From Rhizobium sp. CF080 (GTDB lineage: Bacteria; Pseudomonadota; Alphaproteobacteria; Rhizobiales; Rhizobiaceae), in assembly GCF_000282095.2 (NCBI RefSeq), contig NZ_AKKC02000016.1, positions 124,001 to 188,000 of the forward strand: a DNA stretch of 64,000 bases. The letters are read 5' to 3'. The translations under genes were made by a program, and so were the position numbers. The notes beneath the pieces were generated by a model. The model ran no database searches, was not told the DNA's origin, and saw only the letters and a list, made by a program, of their open reading frames with translations. Below are positions 1 to 9,206 of this stretch, in pieces (positions within the stretch are counted from its first letter, which is position 1; every line of letters starts with the position of its first letter).

Positions 1-522
1 ATTGCCGGCGTAGATCGTCCAGGGATCGAGATGGCCAAACGTGACGGCGCGGGCGCCGAGCACGGCCCCTTCCCCGACGACAACGCCCGGTCCAACGAAT
101 GCCTCCGCGGCGATCCAGGCATTTTCTCCGATGACGATCGGCCTGGTGACAATCTGGAAATCGGCATCGTCGACGTCATGCGTGCCGGTGCACAGATATG
201 CGCTCTGGGACACGGTTGCATGGGCGCCGAGTTCGATGCGGTCCATGCTGTAGCAGGTCACATGTCTTCCGAGGCAGGCATGCGCGGCCATGACGAGGTT
301 CGGCGGATACCAGATCTCGACGCCGGGGTAGATTCTTGCCGTGCGGTCGATGCGGGCGCCGAAACAGCGCAGCAGGGACCGGCGCCACGCAAACAGCGGC
401 ACCGGCGTCCAGCGGCCGAGAAGGCCCCAGACGAGGTTCCAGACGAGCCGGAACAGCCGGTGTCTCATCGAAAAGCTCGGCCCGCCCAGTGGATTGAAGG
501 TCTTCGCGTCAAGCGGCTTCAT
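1..522 (-). CDS. WcaF-like hexapeptide-repeat acetyltransferase, 3' end outside window
   Basis: The 174 visible residues read through the left edge without a stop, so the C-terminus is missing. The start ATG (522-520) begins MKPLDAKTFNPLGG and overlaps the end of the upstream glycosyltransferase gene by 14 bases. An N-terminal amphipathic stretch rich in Trp and Arg is followed by isoleucine/valine-patch hexapeptide repeats of the left-handed beta-helix type (for example IVIGENAWIAAEAFVGPGVV). This is the pattern of the WcaF/NodL/LacA acetyl-CoA O-acetyltransferases. WcaF acetylates a fucose residue in colanic acid in E. coli. Beside gmd, fcl and a WcaI-like transferase, a role in acetylating the repeat unit is likely, but the acceptor is inferred. 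It is the last visible gene of the minus-strand operon. Confidence 0.8.
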   Translation of the reverse strand, partial: MKPLDAKTFNPLGGPSFSMRHRLFRLVWNLVWGLLGRWTPVPLFAWRRSLLRCFGARIDRTARIYPGVEIWYPPNLVMAAHACLGRHVTCYSMDRIELGAHATVSQSAYLCTGTHDVDDADFQIVTRPIVIGENAWIAAEAFVGPGVVVGEGAVLGARAVTFGHLDPWTIYAGN

Positions 523-1684
523 GAAGTCCTCGCCCGGAGATGGAATGCAGAACGGTGATGAGATCGCGCGCCGCAGCCTCGATGCGGAAATGCCGTTCGA
601 AGCCGGCACGCGCATGGGCGCGCATGGCGCTCCTGGCATTGTCGGAGAGGCCGAGCCAGGAGCGTAGAAGGCTTTCGATGCCTTCCGACGTGTCCGGCCC
701 GACGAGACCGCCGCCGCTGGCCTTCACTTCGCGCCAGATATTGACCTTGTCGGTCAGCAGGACCGGCGTTCCGCAGGCCATCGCTTCGGCGACGACAATG
801 CCGAAATTCTCCTGGTGCGATGGCAGGACAAAGGCATCGGCGGCGCGGAAGGCGCCCCATTTGGCATCGCCGGCCAGCATGCCAGGCCAGTGGATGCGAT
901 CGGCGAGGCCCGCCCTGACTGCCTGGGCAATCAGTTTCGATTTCAGCCCGGATTGGTCCGGTCCGGCCATCACCAGATCGATATCGGGATGAGATGCGGC
1001 GATCTTCGAAAAAGCTTCGACGAGCAGGTCGCAGCCCTTCTTGGCATGGATGCGGCCGAGGAACAGGAGAAAGCGCCGGCCCTTTAATGCCGGCAAAAGC
1101 CGGTGGAACGCGGGAAGCTGATTTTCCGCCCGCGCCGGCGAATCGGCCGTGCCGAATGACAACACGCGTTCCGTGTACCCGTAGCCGCGGAAGGTGCCGC
1201 GCGCCCGGCAGCGCTCTTCTTCGCAGGTGAAAAGCACGGCCGCCGCATCGCGCAGAACCTTGCCCTGCCAGGCAAACCAGAACGCCTGCTTGGCGATGTG
1301 CTTGAGCGGATCGCTTTCTCGGAACCATGGATCCATCATGCCGTGTGCAAAAACGACATAAGGCAGCCCTGCCCGCCTCAACGCCGACCAGCCGCCGATC
1401 GAGGCATGATTCCACAGCCCGTGGATGATCGCGGCATCGAAACGATGTGCGTTGGTGGCGACCCAGCGCGCCAATTCCGGCGTATATCCGTATCTCCGGG
1501 TCCATCGCCCGCAGGCATGAATGGGCAAGGGAAAATCTCTCAGATAGGCTGCGGAAGGATTATCCAGAGTGACGGCTTGGACAGGATGGCCAAGGCGCGC
1601 CATTTCCAATCCGCTCAGCCGCAGCGCTTCGATGGGACCGCCGGTTTCGGGATCGGCGCTTGCAATGATGTTGAGGATTCTCAT
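509..1684 (-). CDS. Glycosyltransferase family 4 (group 1)
   Basis: A 391-residue cytoplasmic, GT-B fold transferase expected to add a sugar from a nucleotide donor to the lipid-linked repeat unit. The N-terminal half has a Gly-rich loop (ADPETGGPIEA) and a histidine-containing YVVFAHGMMDPW segment. The C-terminal Rossmann half begins near LLFLGRIHAKKGCDLL and carries the family signature in HQENFGIVVAEAMACGTPVL, the EX7E-type nucleotide-sugar site. The upstream gene overlaps it by four bases (ATGA at 1681-1684), which suggests translational coupling. Donor and acceptor cannot be told from sequence. Confidence 0.88.
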   Translation of the reverse strand: MRILNIIASADPETGGPIEALRLSGLEMARLGHPVQAVTLDNPSAAYLRDFPLPIHACGRWTRRYGYTPELARWVATNAHRFDAAIIHGLWNHASIGGWSALRRAGLPYVVFAHGMMDPWFRESDPLKHIAKQAFWFAWQGKVLRDAAAVLFTCEEERCRARGTFRGYGYTERVLSFGTADSPARAENQLPAFHRLLPALKGRRFLLFLGRIHAKKGCDLLVEAFSKIAASHPDIDLVMAGPDQSGLKSKLIAQAVRAGLADRIHWPGMLAGDAKWGAFRAADAFVLPSHQENFGIVVAEAMACGTPVLLTDKVNIWREVKASGGGLVGPDTSEGIESLLRSWLGLSDNARSAMRAHARAGFERHFRIEAAARDLITVLHSISGRGLHEAA

Positions 1685-2793
1685 GGCAGCTCCGCGATGA
1701 GTTCTTCGAGATTTCCCTTGAAATGCTGCATGAGGTAACGGGACCGCACCTTTTCAGCCCCCGCCTCTCCCATCGCCGTGGCGATTTCCGGATTGGCGAG
1801 AAGCATCGCGATCTTTTCGGCGGGCGCTTCGATGTCCCGCGGGTTCACGGCAAACCCGTCGATGCCATCGGTGACGATTTCCGCCGCCGCATCCTCAGTG
1901 CTGCAGATCACCGGCAGGCCGTGCAGCCAGGCTTCGAGGAAGACGATGCCAAAACCTTCTTTGGACGAGGGCATCGCGAACAAGGATGCCTGGGCATAGG
2001 CTTCGGCCAGTTTCGCATCCGATACGCGGCCAAGGAATTTTACCTTGTCTTCGACCGCAAGCTCATTCGCCAACGACATCAATTCCGGCTTGAGCGGCCC
2101 CTCGCCGACGACCTGGAGAATGCATTCCACATTCCGGCGCTTGAGCAAGGCCATCGCCTTGATCAGGGCGTCGATATTCTTGGCGCGGTCATGCCGGTCC
2201 AACCGGGCGACTGTCAGGATATTCTGACGATCCTTTTCCGGAGTGGGCTGCCGACCGATGTCGTCGATGGCATTCGGAAAGATCCTGAATCTCTCGGGGG
2301 AAAGCTTGAAAGCCTTCTGCATCCGGTTTGCCGTGAAGGCGCTGACGGAGGCGATGCGATCGAGGGCTCTCGCCATAAGCGGCTCGTAAAACCGCATCCG
2401 GCGATAGGCGGGGTCGTCCCACACTTCGTCGCCGTGGACAAAAAGCACGAGCCGGATTTTCGGGGAGAACAGCTTGCACAACAGCCCGAGGGCCAAGAGG
2501 TTGATATGCCCGAGAAACAGGATTTTGGACCGACGGGCGGCGGCAACCGAATGGAAGATAAAGTCTAAGCGCCGGGGGCCAAAGGCGGTTATCGCGGCAG
2601 GCATGGTTTCGGGGATATCCGCCTGATCGTCCCGCATGATCTGGATGGCGGGGTGCTTCCAGCTCTTGTCCGCCGAGATCGTTGCAAGCGCGGCGATGAC
2701 GCGCCGGTTGAAGCGCTGAATTCCGCCGATCCGGCCATAGGTGTCCAGCGCGAGGAAAAGGACGCCCGTCTCGTGCCCCTCTGCCGACCTCAT
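1681..2793 (-). CDS. Glycosyltransferase family 4 (group 1)
   Basis: A 370-residue GT-B fold transferase. The N-terminal domain contains GRIGGIQRFNRRV, a typical donor-site glycine loop. The C-terminal domain contains ILTVARLDRHDRAKNID and the signature SSKEGFGIVFLEAWLHGLPV, where the two glutamates of the EX7E motif would hold the nucleotide sugar. It overlaps both neighbours by four bases (ATGA), so it belongs to the same transcript as the flippase and polymerase genes. It probably extends the lipid-linked oligosaccharide on the cytoplasmic face of the inner membrane. The sugar is unknown. Confidence 0.88.
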   Translation of the reverse strand: MRSAEGHETGVLFLALDTYGRIGGIQRFNRRVIAALATISADKSWKHPAIQIMRDDQADIPETMPAAITAFGPRRLDFIFHSVAAARRSKILFLGHINLLALGLLCKLFSPKIRLVLFVHGDEVWDDPAYRRMRFYEPLMARALDRIASVSAFTANRMQKAFKLSPERFRIFPNAIDDIGRQPTPEKDRQNILTVARLDRHDRAKNIDALIKAMALLKRRNVECILQVVGEGPLKPELMSLANELAVEDKVKFLGRVSDAKLAEAYAQASLFAMPSSKEGFGIVFLEAWLHGLPVICSTEDAAAEIVTDGIDGFAVNPRDIEAPAEKIAMLLANPEIATAMGEAGAEKVRSRYLMQHFKGNLEELIAELP

Positions 2794-3833
2794 CGCGCTT
2801 CGCCTCCCGCCCGTCTCAGGTCGGCAACCTGTTCGAGTATCCGGTGCGCCAGGACCTGGTTATAGGTCCCGTTTGCGAATGTGCGGCGATGTCCGGCATC
2901 GGCGATCTTCCGGCGCCTGTCGTCATCCGCCAGAAGCTGTTTGCAGGTTTCCGCGCAGTCATCCGGTCCATCGAAGAAAGCGGCCTCCTCGCCTTGCCTG
3001 TAGAGTTGCTGATGATGTGCGGTTCGCGGGGCGCACATGGCGGTGCCGATGGCGGGAATCTCCGCAGAACGCGTCGTATGAAGGTCGGCGTTTGCGCCGT
3101 TCAGCAGAGCCAGGGCGATTTTCGCGCCGGCGATCGCCCGTGTGTAGTCCGCGCCCTCAACGTGGCCGGACCGGATAGACGGGCGGAGCAGCCTGTATTC
3201 AGGAGCCCTTTGCCAGCGTGGACCGTGGATCGCGAGCGGCACGCCCTTTTCGATCAGACGCGCCATGAAGGCGCCGCGCCCTGGCATCCAGGTTCCGACG
3301 AAGACGACCTCCGACGACCAGCGGTGTCGCTCCTCCTGCGTCAGAGACAGGGGGCGATGCGCGAGTTCGTCGGCGCATTGCCAGATCGTGTCGATCCGCC
3401 CTGCCCCTCTCCCGGCCATCATCGCTTCGATCCCGTCCCGGCGCACGCCTATGGCCAGATCGTAGTGCGGGAGAGCGCGGTGAAAGATGCTCCAGCGACG
3501 ACGTTCCGGGGACGGGTCCAGAAAGGGATTGTCGGCATTGTAGTTGACGATGACCGGCGCTGCCTTGCGGATGACGTTCAGGGCAGCTGGGCCGATCACG
3601 TCGCCGCAATCCACCAGGGCAAGGTCGAAGCGCTGCCCCCCGATCCGCCTGCTGAGCCCCTCTGCCACGAGATGGTCGATACCGGGACCGCCGGCCCGGT
3701 TCAGCCAAAGTGCCCAATGGGACGGCAGGTGGGTATAGGGTGACAGGTGCAGGACATCGGCGCCGATTCGCCCGAATGCCGCCGCGCGCTGCAGACTGGT
3801 TCCCGAATCCGCGCCGACATAGAGGAGCTTCAT
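2790..3833 (-). CDS. CgeB-like glycosyltransferase
   Basis: A 347-residue protein of the Glyco_trans_1_2/CgeB type. The N-terminus MKLLYVGADSGTSLQRAAAF is followed by a Rossmann-like half, an interdomain segment VVFVGTWMPGRGAFMARL, and a C-terminal domain with the HTTRSAEIPAIGTAM segment, which matches the usual R-x-x-E-x-P-A-x-G donor-site motif of this family. CgeB relatives occur in polysaccharide and spore-coat glycosylation loci. It overlaps the next gene upstream by four bases (3830-3833) and the next downstream by four. A third distinct transferase in the operon fits a multi-sugar repeat unit. Specificity is unknown. Confidence 0.8.
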   Translation of the reverse strand: MKLLYVGADSGTSLQRAAAFGRIGADVLHLSPYTHLPSHWALWLNRAGGPGIDHLVAEGLSRRIGGQRFDLALVDCGDVIGPAALNVIRKAAPVIVNYNADNPFLDPSPERRRWSIFHRALPHYDLAIGVRRDGIEAMMAGRGAGRIDTIWQCADELAHRPLSLTQEERHRWSSEVVFVGTWMPGRGAFMARLIEKGVPLAIHGPRWQRAPEYRLLRPSIRSGHVEGADYTRAIAGAKIALALLNGANADLHTTRSAEIPAIGTAMCAPRTAHHQQLYRQGEEAAFFDGPDDCAETCKQLLADDDRRRKIADAGHRRTFANGTYNQVLAHRILEQVADLRRAGGEAR

Positions 3834-5449
3834 CTCAGCGTCACGCCCCTCGTCAGCCAGAACATCAGCACATAGAGCAGCACCGTCTGGGGAAGCGCGC
3901 GGACGAGGTTGCCGGCCTGGACTGCGACGGATTCGTCCATAAGCCCGTTCATGAAGAAGCGGGTGATGCAGATGCAGGCCAGCGTCGAAAGCAGCACGCG
4001 CCCGTCCGCCATCCGGATAATCAGCGCGTCGCCGACGAGGAAACTGGCGAAGGCGAATAGTGCGAAGACGGCCATGTAAAACGCGCCGAGAACGACGAAG
4101 CCATCGGCGATCGAGGAACCGGTGCGATAACCTCCCAGCTCATCGCCGGTGACGAGGAAGTTGTAATAGTCGCCCGACGAGAAGGCGTAACCCGACTTGT
4201 CCAGCCCTGGCGCGATGAAGTTTAAAACCGGCGTCGGAAGCAGCAACAGCAACTGATTGACGGCGTTTTCACGCGCCAGGTCCTCTCCGGTCTGCGATAG
4301 CGAAAGGCCAAGCGCAATGTTGTGGTCGATATATTTGGTGGAGACAAAGAGCGCCAGAAGCGGGTTGTCGACATAGATCTCGTTATAGCTGCCCTCGGCC
4401 AATATCCGGTCCATCTCGCGTCTGGACTGCAGAGCTTGGCCGTCGAAATATGTGCCGATGGTCGAGAGAACGAGTTCCTGCGACGAGATGTCGGAGCGGT
4501 CGTCGCGGGCAATGACCATGGCGGTCGCAAGATCCGAGAGGATGCCCGCCGGGATGGGGCTGAGCAGGACGGCGGCGGCCATCCAGATCATACCGCGCCT
4601 CGTGAGGATGAAGCGCCCGATCAAAACAGCAATGGCGAGGCAGAGCAGCACGGTCAGGGCGTTGATCGCAAAGGCGCCCCGGCTGTTGCGCGCCAGCGCG
4701 ATATAGAGCGTCAATGCGCAATAGGCAGTCAGCGTGAGCCAGTTGACCTGCCGCTTTCGGTCCGGTGGATCGATGAGGTAGGCGGCGATCGGGATCAGGA
4801 AGGGCGCGACGGAAAATTGCGACAGGCCGGCGAGCAGCTTGAAGGCGATATCGCCGAAATTGTCCTCGCCCCAACGGTCGGCATTGGTGTACCAGGAGGC
4901 GAACGAGCCAAGCAGCCCCATCCACCACAATTGCCGGTTCGTCGGGGCGCGGTAGACGCCGAGCGGCGCAAAAATCCTTTGCCGGATCGTGAAAGTGATC
5001 GCATGCATCACCCGCGACTGGATGTAGAGCCAGTGCAGCGCCGCCGCCCATATCTGCAACAGTGCCAGGGCCGAAAAGGTGGTGACCGGCGCTTCGAGGT
5101 TGAAGGTGATCGGTTTCCAGGCCAGGGTCTGAACGATCAGGGCGGCCAGGGTCGAGTGGACCTGAAAGCCGAGCACGACCAGAGTCGAGATCGTATGGCG
5201 CTCGATCCGACCCGGCCTGGTGCAGTAGGAAAATACCCAGGCCCCGACCAGTCCGGCAGAAACAGCGCAGAAAACGTTGGCGATATCCGGCGATATCCCC
5301 GCCTGGATCGCCGCGCAGAGCAAGACCAAAACAACCACGCCCCAGCGGGCCTTGGCGACATAACGGGCGTTGCCGGAATCAATTCGCCTCCGCAGGGAAC
5401 GCCAGCCGAATGCAGCATCGCCGCTCGCCAGACCTCCGCTCTCTGTCAT
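3830..5449 (-). CDS. Wzy-like polysaccharide polymerase (multi-span membrane protein)
   Basis: I place the start at the ATG 5449-5447 (MTESGGLASGD), giving 539 residues. The longer open frame upstream of it lies over the coding region of the flippase gene and is arginine- and proline-rich noise. ATGA couples it to the flippase stop (5446-5449). About ten or more hydrophobic segments alternate with short loops. One large polar loop between late helices (around ARDDRSDISSQELVLSTIGTY) resembles the periplasmic loop of O-antigen/EPS polymerases. Wzy proteins share little sequence, so the assignment rests on topology, size and position next to Wzx and a Wzc-like protein. An O-antigen ligase-like or oligosaccharide repeat unit polymerase role is the best guess. 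Confidence 0.7.
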   Translation of the reverse strand: MTESGGLASGDAAFGWRSLRRRIDSGNARYVAKARWGVVVLVLLCAAIQAGISPDIANVFCAVSAGLVGAWVFSYCTRPGRIERHTISTLVVLGFQVHSTLAALIVQTLAWKPITFNLEAPVTTFSALALLQIWAAALHWLYIQSRVMHAITFTIRQRIFAPLGVYRAPTNRQLWWMGLLGSFASWYTNADRWGEDNFGDIAFKLLAGLSQFSVAPFLIPIAAYLIDPPDRKRQVNWLTLTAYCALTLYIALARNSRGAFAINALTVLLCLAIAVLIGRFILTRRGMIWMAAAVLLSPIPAGILSDLATAMVIARDDRSDISSQELVLSTIGTYFDGQALQSRREMDRILAEGSYNEIYVDNPLLALFVSTKYIDHNIALGLSLSQTGEDLARENAVNQLLLLLPTPVLNFIAPGLDKSGYAFSSGDYYNFLVTGDELGGYRTGSSIADGFVVLGAFYMAVFALFAFASFLVGDALIIRMADGRVLLSTLACICITRFFMNGLMDESVAVQAGNLVRALPQTVLLYVLMFWLTRGVTLR

Positions 5450-6981
5450 GGCCGATCCCCCATGAGAGCGGCCTGCCTCCGAGTGAGGTTTGGAACGCGA
5501 CGCAGGAGGGCGGCTAGTCTGTGAGGCGGCAAAGTCCGGTAGGCCATCCACGCCGCCAGCAACGAGCCGATCACGGCCGGAATGGATGCCCAACCTGTCG
5601 ATTGCGGCCAGATTGCCATGGCGAACAGGCCGGCAATGACCGAGAGGCAGCCGCAAACAGATGCAGCGAAGGCATGGCTGGGCAGGCGCGAGCGCAGCTT
5701 CCGGAGCACGGCACGGGCAGCCGCGGCAAAGATCAGGAAGCTTGCGATCTCGGCCGCCAGCAACGAGAGACCAGCGCCCGGCAGGCCCCATGAGGGCCAT
5801 GTCAGATAACAGCCGATCACGGTGATCAGCAGGGACACGCCGTTCGCAACGACCGGCGGCAGCAGGACATTGTTTCCCCGGACGATCGACACCAGCGGCT
5901 GCGAGAAGCCGTAGACGAGGACGCAGGCGCAGAGCGAGGCGAACAGGAGCGGATCCAGGTGGAAATTGCCGTGGGTCCACCACAGGAAAAAGCCCGGCGC
6001 CACCCATTGGAGTAGAATGCAGCCAGGGCCGACGATGACCAGCGCGAAGAGCCAGCTGAGGGTGACCGTGGTTTCCGCCGGTTCGCTCTTCCCTTCCCTC
6101 AGATAGCGCAGGAGCTCCGGCTCCACCGGACCGGCCAGTGCGCTAACGCCCTGGGTGGCGATATTCGGGAGCGTCCGGGTCGCCGTGAACACGCCGAGAA
6201 GGCTGACGCCCGCGAGCGGCGCGATCAGCAGCCGGATGCCCTGCTGGTTTGCGATAACGATCAGTTCGCAGAGTGATACGACCAGGCTTCTGGCGAGATT
6301 GGACCAGCCCCGCCGCAAATCCGGCACGGCGAAACCGATCTTCTCGCGCCGCCAGAGACGAAAGCAATCGAGATGCACGCCGATATTGACGACGACGTTG
6401 GCGACCGACGAGGCGATCACGGCGTCGAGGACATTGCCGCCGGAGACGACAGCCATCAGGGCCGCGAGGTTGATGCCGACCAGCAGCCCAAACCGCCACC
6501 ACGCCATTCTCGCGTAATAACCGAAGGGGATGAGCGCGCGGCCGAGAACGCCGCCCACGGAGCCGGTGAGCAGCCAGGTGAGCGCATGGACGATCATCGA
6601 GCCGGTGAGGTCGTCTATCAGCTCCGCGGAGATGAAATCGCCAAACAGCGTGTCGGCCCATCCGAATGCCGGGACGGCCGTCCAGAAGCACAGAAATGCC
6701 GTTCCGAGGAAAATGGCGGCCGGAACGGACGAGAAGAAGTCCAGCCTCACGGCTTCCCTTGTGCCGAGGCGCTGGAATTCATAACCGAGGTAGTTCTGGT
6801 GGCCGAGGTCGAAGACGACGGAGAGGGAATAGAGCGCCTGCAGCAGCACCCAGAGGCCGAATTGCTGCGCCGACCACCAGCCGAACATGATCGGCACGCT
6901 GATCAACTGGATCAGGATATTGCCGGCGAGGAACGCCCCGTTGGCGATCGAACCCGAGATAAGCCGTACTGACACACTCAT
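5446..6981 (-). CDS. Wzx-type flippase / polysaccharide biosynthesis MOP exporter
   Basis: A 511-residue integral membrane protein with 12 to 14 predicted helices. It starts MSVSVRLISGSIANGAFLAGN, which has the polar-then-helical start typical of Wzx/MOP flippases. It has the usual two-lobe organisation, with conserved Gln/Pro-bearing helices such as PIMFGWWSAQQFGLWVLLQA. It would move the undecaprenyl-linked repeat unit across the inner membrane to the Wzy-like polymerase encoded directly downstream (ATGA overlap). An 18-base gap separates its ATG from the stop of the GT2-like gene upstream. Together with the Wzc-like protein this defines a Wzx/Wzy-dependent pathway. Confidence 0.85.
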   Translation of the reverse strand: MSVSVRLISGSIANGAFLAGNILIQLISVPIMFGWWSAQQFGLWVLLQALYSLSVVFDLGHQNYLGYEFQRLGTREAVRLDFFSSVPAAIFLGTAFLCFWTAVPAFGWADTLFGDFISAELIDDLTGSMIVHALTWLLTGSVGGVLGRALIPFGYYARMAWWRFGLLVGINLAALMAVVSGGNVLDAVIASSVANVVVNIGVHLDCFRLWRREKIGFAVPDLRRGWSNLARSLVVSLCELIVIANQQGIRLLIAPLAGVSLLGVFTATRTLPNIATQGVSALAGPVEPELLRYLREGKSEPAETTVTLSWLFALVIVGPGCILLQWVAPGFFLWWTHGNFHLDPLLFASLCACVLVYGFSQPLVSIVRGNNVLLPPVVANGVSLLITVIGCYLTWPSWGLPGAGLSLLAAEIASFLIFAAAARAVLRKLRSRLPSHAFAASVCGCLSVIAGLFAMAIWPQSTGWASIPAVIGSLLAAWMAYRTLPPHRLAALLRRVPNLTRRQAALMGDRP

Positions 6982-6999
6982 CGAAAACGCGACCTACGG

Positions 7000-7902
7000 C
7001 TACACGGTTAACCTTCTCAATAATTTTCGCGCGACGATGCGGACGTCCGTCACACAGTCGCGAAGCATGTTTTCCAGGACATCGATGAAGCCCAGCGGCG
7101 CGGTTTCCTGGCTCAGGTTCATGAAATGGGAGGCGAAGGGAGGCTGCTTGCCCAGAAACCGGATCGCCTTTGGCCAGAACAGCGGCGTGACCGGATGAAG
7201 GTAGGAATGGGCGGGGGTCCATCCGAGCCATTTCAGCCGGAACCATTTTTGCGCATTCACCTGATGCGCATGTCCCCAGGTGGTGATCTTTTCCCACATC
7301 TCGGCATCGCTCATGACATAGCCGTAGTGGTAGCAAGGCTCATCGACGAGGATTGTCGCGGCCGAAGTGGTCTTCCGCGCCGTCTCGAAGCGGACGCCGC
7401 TCCTGCAGCGGATCGCGAAACCCGCATTGACATCCCGGATCGAGCCGTTGCCGCTGGTCAGCACCAGTTCGGGCGTCTTCCAGAAATTATGCCATGGGGT
7501 CAATATCCGGTCGTGCCCGCGATCGGCCGCCATGAACTTCAGCAGCGCCTCCCAGGAGACGTCGGAATAGAACTCGTCCGCATCCTGGATGATCAGCCAG
7601 TCATAACCTTCGCCGATCGCCCGATCGAGGCAGTCGTTGCGGGTATCCTCTTCAGTCTTGAAATCACTACAGATGACCTCGATTTCGGCGGTTACGCCCT
7701 TCGCGCGGGCGGAAGCGATCGCCTCCTCCACCTTTTCTCTGGTCGTCGGATTTCTCTTGGCAGCACGGGAGGCAGGCGCATAGTCCCAGGGACGCTCAGG
7801 CCAGACGATAAAAATCTTGTCGACGAAACGGCCGCAGTTCTCGACAACGTGCGGCAGAAAACGATCGACGTTGTAGGCGAGGATGTGGCCGGCGACCCTC
7901 AT
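7000..7902 (-). CDS. GT2-like glycosyltransferase
   Basis: A 300-residue protein beginning MRVAGHILAYNVDRFLPHVVEN, similar to GT-A fold family 2 transferases that act in the cytoplasm. The segment DWLIIQDADEFYSD supplies a DxD-type metal and nucleotide-sugar site (DAD near residue 107), and a conserved WEKITTWGHAHQ segment lies in the C-terminal half. It has no membrane span. It overlaps the WcaI-like gene by four bases (7899-7902). The sequence resembles the group often annotated 'glycosyltransferase family 2' next to capsule genes. The sugar transferred is not predictable. Confidence 0.72.
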   Translation of the reverse strand: MRVAGHILAYNVDRFLPHVVENCGRFVDKIFIVWPERPWDYAPASRAAKRNPTTREKVEEAIASARAKGVTAEIEVICSDFKTEEDTRNDCLDRAIGEGYDWLIIQDADEFYSDVSWEALLKFMAADRGHDRILTPWHNFWKTPELVLTSGNGSIRDVNAGFAIRCRSGVRFETARKTTSAATILVDEPCYHYGYVMSDAEMWEKITTWGHAHQVNAQKWFRLKWLGWTPAHSYLHPVTPLFWPKAIRFLGKQPPFASHFMNLSQETAPLGFIDVLENMLRDCVTDVRIVARKLLRRLTV

Positions 7903-9206
7903 GGCTCACCGCCGTCGATCAGCTGCCTAATAGCGAGGATGGCCGGCCGTTTCGACAGGCTCTGGACCAGAGCCGTCCGGGAATGCGGCTGCCATGCGTA
8001 CCGCTCGGACATCGCGCGAAAAATGCAGGCCGCGAGGTTTTCCGGGTCGTTGGGCGGTGTCAGGTAGACGACCCCCTCGACAAATTGCGCCAGTTCGGTG
8101 CCTTCGTCGGCGGTGACCAGGACGGGTTTTCCAGAGGCCAGCATACCGCCGAGCTTGGAAGGCAGCGCGAGGTCCGCGGTGCTTCTGTCCTGCGGCAGCA
8201 CATGCAGATCCGGCATGTTGAGCAGCGCGTTCAGCCGCGCATAGGGCTGGAAGGCCAGGAAACGGACATTTGCAAGGTGGCCGTAACGGGCCTCCAGTTC
8301 CGGCTTCTGCGGGCCCTCACCAGAGATCACGAAATGGATGTGCCGCTCATCCTTCAGGCGCTCGGCTGCGTCGAGGAGAACGTTGAGGCCCTGCTTGGCG
8401 CCGATACTGCCCGAATAGAGGACGACGAAATCCTTGGCGCCGAAGCCGAGTTCCGCCCGATAGGGGCTCACCTCTTCCATCGGATGGATATGAGCCAGAT
8501 CCACCCAGTTGCGGACGACGGACACTTTGGCGTCCGGGACGCCTTTCAGGATGAGGCCTTCGGCCATGCGGTTGGAAATGGTGATCAGCCGGTCGAACCC
8601 GCCGAGCACGCCGCGCTCGAAAACATGGCCGAGCGTCTTCAGCCAGGCCTTGGAGCTCAAATGCCCGACGGCGAATGCGGCATCGACTTCCATGTCGTGG
8701 ACATGCAGCACGGTACGCGCGCCGATCAATCTGGCGGCAATCTGGGCCGCAGGAGCGGCAAACAGCGTCGGCTCGACACAGAAGACGGTCACCGGGCGGC
8801 GGCGCAGGATCTGCCAGAAGACCAAAGGCGCCGATGTGAGCGCGAAGGAGAGCGGTGCCAGGAGCCGCCAGATGCCGCCCATCTTCCGCCGTAACATCAG
8901 GGGTGCCCGCAGCACCGTGATGCGGCCTTCGATCTTCAAGGAATAGCGGTTGCGATATCCGGGCTGGACGGCCCAGCCGGGATAATGCGGCGGGGTCGTC
9001 ACCACCGTGACGTCCATGCCCTCGGCGGCCAGGTATTCGGCGATCTCGCCGGTATATTTGCCGACGCCGGCGGTTTCCGGCGCGTAGTTCATCGCATAGA
9101 CGACCACGCTTTTGCGCGGCGATGTGGCAGCTGCCGTGGCCAGACCCAGTGCGGCGTCGAACGTCTGTTCGCATTCGTCGCTGAGGGGCTGGGCGGTTGC
9201 TGTCAT
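7899..9206 (-). CDS. WcaI-like glycosyltransferase (possible fucosyltransferase)
   Basis: A 435-residue GT4 enzyme. After a roughly 30-residue polar lead comes VVVYAMNYAPETAGVGKYTGEIAEYLA, the N-terminal motif of the WcaI subfamily. The C-terminal half has VVLYSGSIGAKQGLNVLLDAA and the donor-site region DLALPSKLGGMLASGKPVL. In colanic acid synthesis WcaI is regarded as a fucosyltransferase, and gmd and fcl lie immediately upstream, so a GDP-fucose donor is plausible here (inference). The start ATG shares one base with the fcl stop (TGATG at 9204-9208), which indicates coupled translation. Confidence 0.85.
   Translation of the reverse strand: MTATAQPLSDECEQTFDAALGLATAAATSPRKSVVVYAMNYAPETAGVGKYTGEIAEYLAAEGMDVTVVTTPPHYPGWAVQPGYRNRYSLKIEGRITVLRAPLMLRRKMGGIWRLLAPLSFALTSAPLVFWQILRRRPVTVFCVEPTLFAAPAAQIAARLIGARTVLHVHDMEVDAAFAVGHLSSKAWLKTLGHVFERGVLGGFDRLITISNRMAEGLILKGVPDAKVSVVRNWVDLAHIHPMEEVSPYRAELGFGAKDFVVLYSGSIGAKQGLNVLLDAAERLKDERHIHFVISGEGPQKPELEARYGHLANVRFLAFQPYARLNALLNMPDLHVLPQDRSTADLALPSKLGGMLASGKPVLVTADEGTELAQFVEGVVYLTPPNDPENLAACIFRAMSERYAWQPHSRTALVQSLSKRPAILAIRQLIDGGEP

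Noticed and set aside
5450..6007. N-terminal extension of the Wzy-like protein up to 6007
   Set aside because: This extension overlaps the flippase coding sequence, is arginine- and proline-rich, and the ATGA at 5446-5449 gives a normal coupled start.
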